Shown here: piece after piece, positions 1 through 12,500 of the stretch | Position numbering within the stretch: position 1 is the first letter of the stretch | Layout of the letters: every line of letters starts with the position of its first letter | Assembly: GCA_018857735.1 (NCBI GenBank) | Contig: JABMCL010002924.1 | Coordinates: 124,001-188,000, forward strand | DNA: 64,000 nt | Source: Alviniconcha marisindica | Taxonomy: Eukaryota > Mollusca > Gastropoda > Provannidae | Direction of reading: 5' to 3' | Notes under the pieces: generated by a model | Database searches by the model: none | What the model was told of the DNA's origin: nothing | What the model saw: the letters and a program-made list of their open reading frames with translations, nothing else | Translations under genes and position numbers: made by a program

Positions 1-241
1 GGTGGCATGCTTAATGACAGTCATGACCCCACAGGCAACCCACAAAGTCAACCTCTGCAGTGTAACCTATGGCGTCCCTGCTGTGTCATAAAAGCACATG
101 AAAATGCTCCTGAGGCTCAGCACCTATCTCTGCTGGCCAAGTTTCAAGAGCTCACCTCATCTTCAAAGCTCCTAAATCTGCCCACATCATGCCTTACAAT
201 CTCCACTGACTATACCAATCAGCAGCCAGATTCAATACAAA

Positions 242-655
242 ATGGGTCTCCTCTGCTTCCACATTGTGTCTGGTACAGCTCCTCCATACCTCTCTGAGTT
301 GCTTCTTATCTACTCTCCTTCTCCCTCTCTCTGCTCACCCTCAGATACTCAAAACTTCCATATTCCTAGGATGAGCAGAAGGACCCTGGGGGAGAGAGCC
401 TTTCAATACATCGGCCCTGTGAAGTAGTGAACTCTCTTGCTCTCTCTGTCAGGTGTTCATCTTCACTCTTTTCAATACATCAGACCTGTGATCTTAAAAC
501 TCTCTTCCTCTCTCTTTCAGGCATTCATCTTCACTCTTTTCAATACATCGGACCTGTGAACTTAAACTCTCTTCCTCTCTCTGTCAGGCATTCGTCTTCA
601 CTCTCTTCTTTTAAGTCAAAACGGAAAACCCATCTCTTCTCTTCTGCAGACTGAT
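242..655 (+). mobile_element. CR1/L2-type LINE, RT C-terminal end
   Basis: Broken frames read SGTAPPYLSELLLIYSPSPS, then GERAFQYIGPV, then LNSLPLSVRHSSSLSSFKS and KTHLF, the standard C-terminal tail of CR1/L2-type reverse transcriptases. A (TG)n tract follows at 681-725, as at the next copy. The tail region is expanded threefold by a tandem repeat (next entry). Non-functional remnant, 5' truncated. Confidence 0.7.
401..606 (+). repeat. Threefold tandem repeat, unit about 68 bp, inside the LINE end
   Basis: Units beginning tttcaatacatc start at 401, 470 and 538, each followed by a variant of cctgtga, actctctt and ctctctctgtcagg. The spacing is 69 and 68 bp. The triplication is of the GERAFQYIGP-to-SLSSF coding part, so it arose after the LINE inserted or in its source copy. 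Confidence 0.8.
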
Positions 656-687
656 CTGTCATTTGCTTCTCATTGTACCAATGTGTG

Positions 688-725
<38 letters not shown>

Positions 726-929
726 ATGAGTGGGTGTGGGTGGGTGTGAATACAATACAGTAAAGGAGTGATGTGGGCAGATTTAGGAACTTGAAAATGA
801 GGTTAGCTGAACAGTTAATCACTTTTTAATTTTTATCAAGGAGAACCTAACAAATGGAATAAGTTAATCATTGAATTTTTTTCTTTCTTCTCAGCTCTGA
901 ACATCTCTCTGCAAACAACCCCAACTGTC

Positions 930-2110
930 ACTTTGAGTCTGTTTATTGACCTTCACATAACACCAAAGCTGCACTTCTGAAAATAGTTAATGACTTTCTC
1001 CTCTCTTTAGATGATGGAAATGCTTCTTTGCGCACTCTTTTGGGCTTGTCAGCATCGTTTGATGCAATAGTTTTATAGACTGTAGCATATTACTCCACTG
1101 ACTTCACCATGATTTCAGAATACAAGACATGGCTTTTGAATAGTTTTCATCCTACCTTACAAACCACACTCTTGTCTGTCAGTATCCATTGCCACACCTC
1201 TGAGCCAGCTCCAATCTCATTCAGTGTCCTGCAAGGATCTGTACTCATCCTTTACACAGCTCTTTCTACTATCATTGAAAAGCACTCTGTCCTTCACCAC
1301 TCATGCATGGATGACTCTCAGCTCCAGAAATCTGCGGCCCCATATCAAATCCCAGATCTCCTGCTCCCCATGTAGAAACCTATAAATGATGTCAAAACAT
1401 GGATGACAGTGAACAAACTTAAACTCAATAAAGACAAGGCCAAAGCAATGATTGTATCCTTAGGTAGAAAGTCTAGGTCTCTCTCTTCCTCCTCCCCAGA
1501 CTCTATGACTATATGTAGTGCATCTGTTCCCATGTCTGACTGTCAAAAACCTTGGTGTTACACTTGATTGTCACTTGACTGTGAAAACTCACATCTCTAT
1601 TGGAGACTCCAATCTGAACTCTGCTGCATTAGTTCCATCAGTCGTCTTCTGTCTACAGATGCCACACAAATTCTTGTCTGTGCCTTTGTTCTTTCATGCC
1701 TTGACTACTGCTATTCTCTCCTGTCTGGCTGTCCTCAGTATCTCTTAAACAAACTATAAAAAAAAAGATCAAAACAATGCTGCTCGTCTTGTTCTGAGAG
1801 TTGCCAAAATTGACCATATCTCTTCATCTTGCATGAATACAGTGCAAATTTGTTTCTCAATGCTACAACTGCCTCAACCCTTCGTGTCTGTTTGACTGAA
1901 CTCCCAAAAGTTTATAAACCAGCCCACCAGCAGTGCTCTCCTGATACTTCCATTCTTTGTCTTCCGTCTGTGTGCATACACTCACTTTGTCAGAGATCTT
2001 TTTCTTATTCTGCACTGTCTGTCAGGAACAGTCTCCCTTGCGAAGTTAGATAGCGGAACACACTCACATCTTTCAAATCATCTCTGAAATCTCACCTCTT
2101 CAAGCTATCC
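930..2110 (+). mobile_element. CR1/L2-type LINE, RT domain to C-terminus, degenerate
   Basis: Readable through several frameshifts: LGLSASFDAIV (RT motif A, canonical LDLSAAFDT), SEPAPISFSVLQGSVL (motif B region), SVLHHSCMDDSQLQKS (motif C, where FADD/YADD has become CMDD), then LNKDKAKAMIVS, LDYCYSLLSGCPQ, LTELPKVYKPA, FSYSALSVRNSLPCEVR and FKSSLKSHLFK. The catalytic motif is mutated and stops are present, so this is a dead copy. A (TG)n tract follows directly. Confidence 0.8.
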
Positions 2111-2226
<116 letters not shown>

Positions 2227-3344
2227 TGCATGTCGTGCGTGCATGTGTGTTGTGCATGCCTCGCGAAGTTTTGGATGTTTTTGGGTCTTTCTTTGTAATG
2301 GGCTATGTGCTGCAATTTAGATAAATTGCACATTAAAGAGTACATTATTAATATTATTATTAATCATAATGTAGTACAGTCCATGTTAATCATAACAATA
2401 CTATCACTTGTGAGATTATCATCACAGAATGCATCTTATGCAAATAATTGTATAAACACCTAACACAACCCCTCCTCCTCCCCACTCCACACACACTTTC
2501 GTAATGAATTCTGTCGAGCTGTATATTTCAACAGAATATTTTTTTCAACCACATCAAATACATCCACCACACTTGTGGACCCATCTACCCACCATTTGCA
2601 TCCACCACACTTATAGGCTCCCACCATACACCCATACACAAATGAGTCCTGCTACATCACGTTTTATGAAGATATGATCATTCCCTGTAAAAGTGTAAGA
2701 CCATCAAACTGTTTGCTAATAACAAGCCACAGATTACCAATGATCTGAAGTATACTATCAAATAAAACGTAAAAGCCAGTTGCTGAAAAGAATAATATAG
2801 AAATGACTCCAGGCCAGGCTGAGAGTGGAGATTAAGTTCAGAGAAAAGAAGGAGGAATGGTTCACTAGAGGTAACTTGCTTGGCACTTGGCATGGGATTA
2901 AGCAAATTGCTGGTATGCCAGTCAGGCATAGGTCCATCACACTCCTCTTTCAAGGTCTTACTCCCTCACAATTATTAACAAGCTGAATACTTTCTATGCA
3001 AGATTCAAAACTGTTTTTGTCTTGTTATTTTTCTGCTAATGGTTCATTCTCCTGACTTTTTTCAGAAAATTATGAAACATTTTCATACTGGCTGAGTGTT
3101 GCCCAAATTGTTAATTTTTATCACATGAAAAAGCTCAAACACAGATATTGCTGCTGTAGGCCACAAATTGTGGCATTTGTTTACTATGAGTTCAGCACAC
3201 TAAGCTGTGCAACAAAATAAGATTGTACAAAACCCAAAATTTTGTGCCAGTTATTCCAGAGACTGAAAAGGTTTCACCAGTGATATCCACTGATGACACA
3301 AGCTTTGATTTGTGTTGGCATCTTTCTTTTTAGGGCTGTAACTG
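2227..3344. other. Intergenic or intronic sequence without recognised features
   Basis: AT-rich sequence with short CA-rich patches near 2460-2640. Open frames here are short and without codon-like bias. No exon with matching phase and splice sites was seen. Confidence 0.5.
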
Positions 3345-3645
3345 GACATAGTGCTCTTGTTTTGAGCAGCTAGGTATTTGCCATTATGCATCTATATCAT
3401 TCACTTCAAAAAATTTGTTTTTGTCCATTTCTTTTTTATATTTTTCTTTAATCTGGTATCAATAAATTAGACAGGATAGTCGATGATACCAGCATGTCCT
3501 AGCCTGTTGTACTCTTTTAACAGGGATAATACTGAAGGGACTAACTCTGAAAATTTGTTTGATGTTTGTGTGTGTGTCTATGTTTTGTTTTATGTTTGTG
3601 TAAGGATTGGTGTTGTGAATTGACTTCAGAAAAGATTTATATACT
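3345..3645. repeat. Interspersed repeat A, copy 1
   Basis: It shares an ordered series of phrases with 16135-16575 and 44140-44510: gagcagctag, tatttgccatta, tgtccattcctttttta, aattagacagaatg, atcagcatgtcctagcct, agggactaac, then tgatgtttgtg and ttttgttttatgtttgtg. The three copies are diverged. The family is not identified. Confidence 0.7.
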
Positions 3646-3732
3646 TTATATGAGTCTAATGAGAAGATTGAAATGTGCTTTTGCTTTTGACAGTTTGATT
3701 GTCCTGAGGTGTTTTTGTTTGTTGTTATTTTA

Positions 3733-4250
3733 AATAATAATCATAGGGAACTTGTAGAGAGCTTTCAGAAACCCAAAGTGCTTTACAACTTAAAGAAAAA
3801 CATGCAATGCGCAAATACCCATAATTATACAAATTAGTGGTATGCAAGCATACAAAGCATGCAAAAATTAACAAACATTTTCATACAAAGCAGGGCAAAA
3901 ACACATGCACACAAGATCACTCGCACATGCATGCACACACACATAGGATCGTGTGCACACACAATGCCAATAAAGAGCACATGCACATGTGCCCACTCAC
4001 ACACATGGCTGAGAAGGGATGGGGGGGGGGGGGGGGGTTAAAGACTAGTTTGAAGGCAAGGGTTAGAAGAGTTGTGATAAAGAGAGAGAGTTCAAGGTTT
4101 GTGCTGCAGAAAAGCTATTGCTGGTCAAAATGCTGCTTGAAGAGGTAAGTTTTAAGGCTAGTTTTGAAGGCAGGGAGGGAAGGGCTGTGACTGAGAGCGA
4201 AAGGAAGAGCATAAACAATCATTTGCTGATTGTTTTCAAAAGCATTAGAT
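3733..4250 (-). mobile_element. CR1/L2-type LINE 3' end, antisense
   Basis: In the + sequence: ataataat, then gagctttcagaaacccaaagtgctttacaac, CA-rich tract, then a stretch whose reverse complement reads as a degraded FK..LKTYLF-like tail near 4110-4190. The same order occurs at 6165-6560, 24188-24610, 54425-54930 and 56385-56870. A poly(G) run of 18 bases lies inside at 4020-4037. Confidence 0.55.
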
Positions 4251-4422
4251 TTCATCAGTATGAATTACTGTATTTTTTGTAACACCCCCCTCCCCACCAC
4301 CCCTTTCAGTATGCTAACAACACCCTTTCCACATAATTCCAGGGCTGCTCAAACTAAAATGGTTGTGTTATTGTGTTGCATGTCTTAGGATTAATAAATG
4401 AAGCATGCTTCTGTTTGTACAG

Positions 4423-4472
4423 GTCCAGATACAGAGGGTGAAAGAGTGTTTCTGCCAATGAGTATTACTGAA
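4423..4472 (+). other. Possible alternative mini-exon or decoy acceptor upstream of exon 1
   Basis: The sequence tttgtacag|gtccagatac at 4414-4432 mirrors the true acceptor tttgtacag|ttccagatac at 4490-4508. From 4423 the same phase (two leading bases) reads PDTEGERVFLPMSITE before a possible weak donor gaa|gtcaat at 4473; the frame then hits TGA. The segment is 2 plus 48 bases long, so it keeps the phase of exon 1. It could be a mutually exclusive mini-exon or just a duplicated splice acceptor. It is not included in the main model. Confidence 0.25.
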
Positions 4473-4498
4473 GTCAATTGATGATGTTCTTTGTACAG

Positions 4499-4995
4499 TT
4501 CCAGATACTGACAGAGTGCAGAGATCAACAGAGACGGCCTTGTTCCCTCCTGCAGCAGCTTTCACGGGCAAAGTCACAACATCTTCATCCACTGAAAAGC
4601 GACCACCCTTCAGTCGCTGTCCACCCCAGCAGCTTCGCTCTGCCCAGTATGCACGTGGTTCAAGAAATGTATGGGAGAGATCACAAGAGGCAGAAGACAG
4701 TCAGGATGGCTCATATTTGTGGTTACAGCGACAGGTTCAGTGGAGAGCAGGTAGCCCCTCATTGTCAGCCAACACTGCTGTCAGAGAGACAAGAGATGGC
4801 TATGGGGAGACCAGCCCCAGTAGTGGACAGGGTGGAGAGGGAAGGAGGACTGAGATCAGTGGGGGTGAGAGAGAGTCCAGAGATAGTATGGTAGCCTGCA
4901 GCACCTCTATGTCCCTATCAGGGTCAGCAGAAACAAGTGGGTCAATGGCCAGTCCTGGTGCCATCCCTAACTTCAGAACTCTGCAGGACCAACAG
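4499..4995 (+). CDS. MPHOSPH9: Exon 1 of the window (internal exon), low-complexity Ser-rich segment
   Basis: The acceptor ttctttgtacag ends at 4498 and the donor is cag|gtgagt at 4996. Two bases finish a split codon, then 165 codons run open to phase 0. The peptide begins PDTDRVQRSTETALFPP and ends NFRTLQDQQ. It is rich in Ser, Gly, Gln and Arg and predicted disordered; no domain is recognised. GC content is visibly higher than in the flanking introns, as expected for coding sequence. The need for one upstream base shows this is not the first coding exon. A near-copy of the acceptor lies 76 bp upstream (see the entry at 4423). Confidence 0.85.
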
Positions 4996-7900
4996 GTGAG
5001 TCTGAACTCTCCTGATTTTTGTGCTGAATTCCCCCCCCCCCCCCCCCCCCCCCCCCTTCCTTTTCGTCATTTGTTTTTTATCCCCTTGAAAAAAATATGG
5101 GTATGGAATGATCAGTGTTACAACTGGCAATCAGTCATATTAAACATCATAAAAGGAAGCAGTCTTCTAAGAACATGTTTTTGCCAAAAGGTGGAACATT
5201 GGAAGAGATAAAAATAACAAAATCATGAGGATGAGAGGATGTACATGCCAGTGAGAGTTACTGATGAAGGCAACAAACAGTAAGAAAACAACATACCAAG
5301 AGCTAGATGTGACACAAATATTTTGGAACTGAAAAAGTAAACCATAAAAGTGCCCCACAATGCAAGGGTATTATTCAGTTAATGAGAGCAATAGCACACA
5401 CATAAAGTTTGTTCAGTCCCTGGCAAAAAGAAAAGAAAAAAATGTGACATCATTCAAAGTCTTTATTCAGCTTCATGCAACTTAAACGCATCATAGATTG
5501 TGCCACTGTGAAAATAAAGGGAGAGAACTCCAACCACTACCTTGGTGTCCATGTAATCTAGAACTCTTTAGTAAATATATATTGTAAATGATGTGGTAAA
5601 TCACCAAATGCCAAACTGTACAAGATAGTATTTAGCTTTGTATGTTCATTCTACTTTTAGTGAGTGTGACTTAGTATATATCCCTGTAAACAAAGTTAGG
5701 GAGGGGTATGCTAGAGTCACCATGTTCTGCTGTCCATCTGTCCTCCTGTCTGTGTGTCTAGCTTTGTCCAGAACTTGTTGTTTTGTTGATCGCTTTTATA
5801 CAGTGATATTCTCTGCTCTCGAGCAGACTCACTGTGCTCACATATGATGATTATACATGAGTGAATAGCTTTTTATAGCACATTTTTTACTATTCACCAA
5901 AAGGGTGTACTTGCAGCATTGGCATGGCTGGTGCCACATGAAACTGCTGCCATCTCAGTGCGTTCTGTGTACACCATACAACCATGCACCATGTCACTTC
6001 ATGCAAAGCCACATACGTAAGGTGCATGCGTGTTTAGCAGTAACCTGCCACCCATACTTTTTGCTACTAGGGTCTTTTACATGCTACTGTGGTAACACAG
6101 GGAAATATCTTCTGAACCATTTAACCTTTTGTGTGTGTGTGTGTGTGTGTAGACTTCGTTATGCCCACAAAATATAATAATAATGGGTACTTAGAGTTAG
6201 AGCGCTTAACCCGCACAGGCCCACACACTTCTTTAAATGCACATATTTTCCAAATTCAACACAACACAAATGCACACACACACACATGCACACACACACA
6301 TAGTCATATATTGGGGCAGTGGGACTGAAGAAAAGATTTAAAAAGGGGAAAATGTTCAAGGAAGATTTGAAAGAACTGACAGAGGTAGAACAAAGGACAG
6401 AAACAAGGACAGAAACAGGGAGCTGGTTCCAGAAAACTGGAGCCTGGTAAGAGAAAGAGCACTGACCACTGGACTTTGTTTGGAAAGATGGTATGCTGAA
6501 CACTAGGGTGTCTGCAGAAGAATGGAGCTGCCTGGAAGGAGTGTAATAGTAAAGAAGTTCAGAAAGGTAGATATCATGTACAAAATATGTATAATACTGG
6601 ACACAAAATTCCTAACCCTACTGGGAAAAACAAGGTCATGTGACGTAATATGAGCATCCTCCATTCCTTACAGCAGCAGAATTAGTACTTTCAAAATATT
6701 TTCCAAAATCTTCCAAATACATATATATATATATGACTAAGTGCCAAATATATATATATATAATATCAAACAAAAGATTATATTTTTTTCTTTTTTTGAG
6801 CATACATATTTTCAAGCAGAAATAAACAGCTTCTGTAGAGTTGTGACATCATTCATTACAGAATGCCCTGATGTGTGTTTAACAAAATGGAACTAAGAAA
6901 GAAACTCATTTGGTTTCTACAGTTTAATAATGATGTTCAGTGATGGACACAATTCTGTCAAAACTCATGAGAAATTGACAAGTCTACAGAGAGTTTGGTG
7001 TTGCACATCTAATGTCATGCAGTCTGTGAGAAACGCCCAACTGTTGGTACCAGGAAAAACAACAACTTCTTCATGATAATGCCAGTACTCACAAAGCCTG
7101 GTCATTGTGTCCTATCTAGACAAGCAGAATGTCCATGTTTTCACCTACACATCCTACAGTCCAGACTTTGGCCTGTGCGATTTCAGATCTTTTCCCCCAG
7201 TGATGTTGCAAATACTGCTTACTGGTAACCCTGTGTTTTCATGGATACAGTTGTCTTTTCAGAGCTCAGGACTTTTCCCCTCCTTATAGCAGTAGAAGGC
7301 ATTTAACACTGCATAACACAAAAGGGAATAACACTTTGAGGGAATGTGAAAGTGTTGAGTGTTGTGCTTAACAGCCCAGCTGTCATCAGAAATGTTGCGC
7401 TCATCATAACCAATTTTTCTGGGTGCTTGTGTCAAAAAATTGTTTTTGTAAGTCATGAAAAGTAGACAAATAACGGTTCTTTTCATTCAAAGGCACAAAA
7501 TACTGGCCTGCACCTAATTGGTGTGACGTCATGTTGCATCTGGCAATGGCAGGGGTCCCACATGCATAGCAAGAAAGTTTTGTTGCCAGTGGATATGAAT
7601 ATGGGTGTGTGTTGGTGTGACATCAGTAACATCATGAGTAGATACTATAACTGTGTAAGAATGGGGCTTGGCATGAAGAAAGCACAGTGGAAGAATGTGT
7701 ATTCTTAGGAAAACTGTGACTCTGTTATACCAGAACACCTGACTGCTGCCAGAACACTGACAATGACTGTATCACCCTTAGCATGATTATTCTGTACCCA
7801 CTTTCTTGTAGCCTCTCACTCTCAGTGTCTCACTTTACTAAGTCAGCATGATGATAACCTTGACACACCTGACTGGCTGCAAAATGGATTTCTGGAATTC

Positions 7901-9433
7901 ACTTCTTGTGAACAAGTATTGCCAGTGTGTCATTCTACTCCCTTGATTGCCATGACCGTGGGTTCTTTGTGCTGGTCATGACACATGCAGGGCTTTGCAT
8001 TGCACTGTTGGTATGGACAGCGAACACCATGACTGTGCTCTATGATTCTCCCATTTCACAACCACAGGTAAAGGCTATCATGATGTTCTAACACTCCTCA
8101 ACAATACGCAATCTAATGCAAGTTACTGAATCTGCTGCAGACATATTCGTCATAATATATATGTCATGGTTGATGGCGTCAAAAAACAGTTATTAACATC
8201 TGCAGATGTAAGTGGACAGACTTGGTGTATATATTATGTCCAGCAGCTATAAAGTCATGTTTTTTACTTGTCCTTTTTGCATTATAAAGTATAGGTTTAG
8301 AAAAATGAGCATGGAAGGATATTGAATTGTGGAAGCAGCCCAAAGAATCTTCTTTGAAACTGAATAGCATCAGTGCTTCAGAGGGTTAAACAAATGCTTG
8401 CTTTGGGCAATCATTTCAGAAACTGTTGGAATTGCAGAAGGAAAAATATCTGTTTAAAAACCAAAACCAAAAACCAAAAACAATAACAACAAAAAAGGAA
8501 GAAGAAAAACAAAAACTGGCCTTTCTTCAGCAGGCACAAAGGTGTCAACATACACTATCATGACTGTCAACTATGTGAATGATGATAAAGCCAAATATGT
8601 TGTTTAGAGTTACAAACAACTCCGCTCAAATCAACACTTTTGTTGTTGCTGTTTTGTGTCTTTTTAATCGTAATACTCTTCCTCCAACACACGCACACAC
8701 ACACACACACACACATGCACACGTGCATGTGCGAGTTTGACTCAGGTTAGAGAATAGTGCTTTATTAGACATATCTCATTATTTTTATTAAGAGAAGTTG
8801 CATTTATGTTTACCTTCATCATGGTGAAACTGGTGTTGTGGAGCAGGTCAGCTGGCTGTCGATGTACCGCATGTTGGAAGATCAGCATCGTGGAGAGCTC
8901 CAGGCCCAGTATGCAGAACACCAGCGTACGATCAGTGACATGCAGCGCCACCTTGAGGGAGAGCTGCTTAACCAGCAACTCAGTATGCAACAAAAACTGG
9001 ATTTCCATCGTGAGGTTAGTTACTGAAAAAAAGTTAGTTCTTGGAATTTAATGTCTTGTCACCTCAGGACAACCATTGTGAGGTACTGATAAATATTCTC
9101 ATTATGATTAAGCATGTGTTTGAACATGTCATGGCTCATGATCATGATTTCAAGATTATACTAATTTTAGCTTTTAGCATACTGGGCACTTGTCTTTGTC
9201 TCCTGTTTTTATACCTTTTCCATGCATTTAAAACCACTCTGAAAACCCAGCTGTTTAACACTTACTACTGCCATTAGCTACTACTGAAAATAATGTACAG
9301 AAGGTGGGGAAAATACAGCTTGCTAGCAGTGCTAACTAGTTTGCAGTGCTAGCAAATTCTCTATTTCCTGCACCGTCCTGCCCTTTCCGATTATTACTTT
9401 CTGTAAATTATTTCAGTTGACTGTTGTGATGTG

Positions 9434-9504
<71 letters not shown>

Positions 9505-12500
9505 CTGTGATGCAGGTTTTGCTGTTTGTCTTTCTGTGGTTTGAAATTAAATTGCTTGTTATAGATGTTGATATTATCTCAGTTGTTAATCTTGATTTCT
9601 GAACAGCATGCCAACCTCTTTTTCTTATGTTAGAAGTGTGTGCTTTACAAATATTTCATTATTATTATACTAATTAATATTAACTTTGTTATTTTATAGG
9701 ATGTACTTTGCTTCTTTTTTTTTTGCTTTCTTTTTTTCTTTTTTTCTTCTTCTCCTTGATTTGATTGAAGCAAAGGAGTGTCATTTTGCAGTTCAATCAT
9801 TGAGAATGTTGTTCAAGGATTTATCCTTGTTGATCAAAAGGAGATCAGTTTTTTTGAAAAGTTATAATTGTTTGTTGCATTTTTATTTGATTTTTTTTCT
9901 ATACACTTTGTACTTCTGTTTTTTGTTCTTGTTTTTGTTATGATGTCCTAGTTTTAACATGTATATAAATTATAAGCATGAATTGTGTTCTGACAAAATG
10001 TGTTTTGCCTTGCTATAACCATCATGGTTGACTGGATGTTAAAAACCAGTTATATCTAATATTCTGTCTTTGTTACTGGGCCCCCATGGAGCCGGCTTCT
10101 CATGCTGGGGATGTTTAAACTAAGCTGCTCCACCCCTTTCACTCTTTTCTTATGTCTAGTTTCTGTCTACTGGCCCTTTCAACTATATTTCATTCCAGAA
10201 ACTCTCTCCATGATACCTCCGTTTTCAGCTCCCTTCTTACAGCTTATTTTTACCTAACCGGCCATTCTCCTGTATTTATCTACAACACAGCTCTTTATAT
10301 AGTTCTTGCTCTCTGCAGTCACCTTCAGACCCAGTGTGTTTGCCGTGCGCTGCATCCTTTGTTGGGGGAGGATGGGATCCTGGTGGCTGAGGTCCCCTGT
10401 GGGGTCCAACACGCTTCTTCAGCCCGGACTTCTCCTAGACGGGTGGTTGGGTTAGCCTGACCCAATCAATCGGCTGGTCGTGCTTTGCCCTAATTTCGAT
10501 TAGAAGGCAGCAGGGGATAGAAGTGAACTTTTAGTTTCTTTATCACCTGAGTGTATTATGTTTTGAGCTTGCTGGAGTTTCCGCTTGTGTGCATCCCCTT
10601 GTTGGACTCGGTGGCAGGTGGGGACAAAGCGTAACGAATCATTAATAAACATAACATGGCACCCTCAAACAAAAACAAAAGATTACGGGACAGTGACCAA
10701 GATTTGGACACGGACTCTGATAACAAACACTTCTGCAACACAAGTAATAACTGGCCATGGTTTCTGGTTGTGGAGTTGTCGAGTGACGACCTCCCACTGA
10801 GTAAACTGTCACCCTTTGCTGTCCAGAAGGGATTCCAAGCAGTGGCCTGAACCTTTAAAAGCATTGAAAGGTTGAGGGATGGGTCTTTCCTGGTGGAATG
10901 TACTAGGAAATTGCAGGCAATGGGTCTTCTCAAGACCATTCAGTTCGTTGATAGACCAGTATGTGTTTCCATCCACAAAGCGCTGAATTCATCACGTGGC
11001 GTCATCCGCTGCCGTGAGCTGTCCGGCATGAGGGAGACAGAAATCAAGATGGAACTGCAGGAACAGGGTGTAGCTGAGATCCACAGGGTGACAGTGAAGA
11101 GGGATACTGAAAAGGTCCCCACCAACACCCTGTTTCTGACCTTCAACACACCAGAAATGCCCAAGGAGATCATGGTCGGCTGTCTAAAGGTGAAGGTAGC
11201 CTTGTTTGTTCCGGACCTGATGTGATGCTTCAACTGCAACAAATCTGGCCACACGAGCCAACGTTGCAAGGTTGCTACAAAGTGTTCGGGTTGCGGAAAA
11301 GATAAGCATGAATGTCGGTGTGAGGGATCCAAGCTGTGCTCTAATTGCAATGGTCCCCACGCTTCATCGGCTAAAGATTGCCTGGTCTGGCAGGAGAAGG
11401 AGATTCAATGAGTCCGCATTGAGAAACACATATCCTTTCTGGAAGCCAGACAGTTGCTTGAAGCCAAGATGCCGACTGTGGTCTCTCTCTCCAAAACAGC
11501 CTCTAAGGGTTCGGCGGTTCCCTACAAAACTGGCATTTTCTGGTTTTAATATTTTAAACAAAAGTTCCTGAAATAACAAAGCTACCGGGGGGGTAGCTTT
11601 GCTTGTAAATAATTCTTATCTGTTTAGTGAAGTTCAGTTAAACACCCCTTTGCAGGCTGTGGCTGCGAGGGTGACGTTGAGCAAGGTCATTACCATCTGC
11701 AACATTTGTATTCCACCATCAGTCGATGTCAGTTTATCAGACCTAGAACAGTTGATTTAACAGCTTCCTACTCCTTTTGTCCTTGTTGGAGATTTTAATG
11801 CTCACTCCCTTCCTTGGGGTGATGTGAGGCAGGATTCCAGAGGTCAAATGGTAGAAAAATTATTAGATGATTACAACCTTTGTCTCTTAAATACTGGGGA
11901 ACCTACATATAGACACCACAGTCATCACTCCTTTTCCCTTCCTGATCTATCTATCTGTGATCCATCTCTTGTACTTGAATTTGACTGGTTAACCCACAGT
12001 GATCTCTGCGGAAGTGATCACTTCCCAATCATCCTCAAAACTTCTCCTAACGAAGATGAACCTGCTGCTGAACACTGGAGGTTCGACAGGGCTGACTGGA
12101 TGTCCTTCCGCACTCTGTGTACGTCGCGATTGTCTGACAAGCTGGCTCTGTTGGAGGACCCAGTGGCTCGGTTTACAGACACATTGACTGAGATTGCAAA
12201 CAAAATTATTCCAAAATCTTACATTTCTAAAAACAAACTCCCGAAAATACCATGGTTCAACGATGCTTGTAAAGAAGCTATTAAAGAACGTAAGAAAGCT
12301 CAACGGAAACCTTTTTGAAACCCTACTGCAGAAAACGTACTAGCGTTTAAGCAGCTGAAAGCCAAAGCCAGATATTTAATAAAAACTCAAAAGAAAACCT
12401 CCTGGCAAAGTTTCTGTTCTTCACTAACATCGAAAACCAAACCTAAAACTGTCTGGAAAGTGATCCAAAAAATCAAAGGGAAAAAAACTAGCTCCTCTTT

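Noticed and set aside
9686..9943. Hydrophobic 85-codon open frame as a membrane protein
   Set aside because: It is a T-rich tract next to a LINE 3' end; composition alone explains the Phe/Leu-rich reading.
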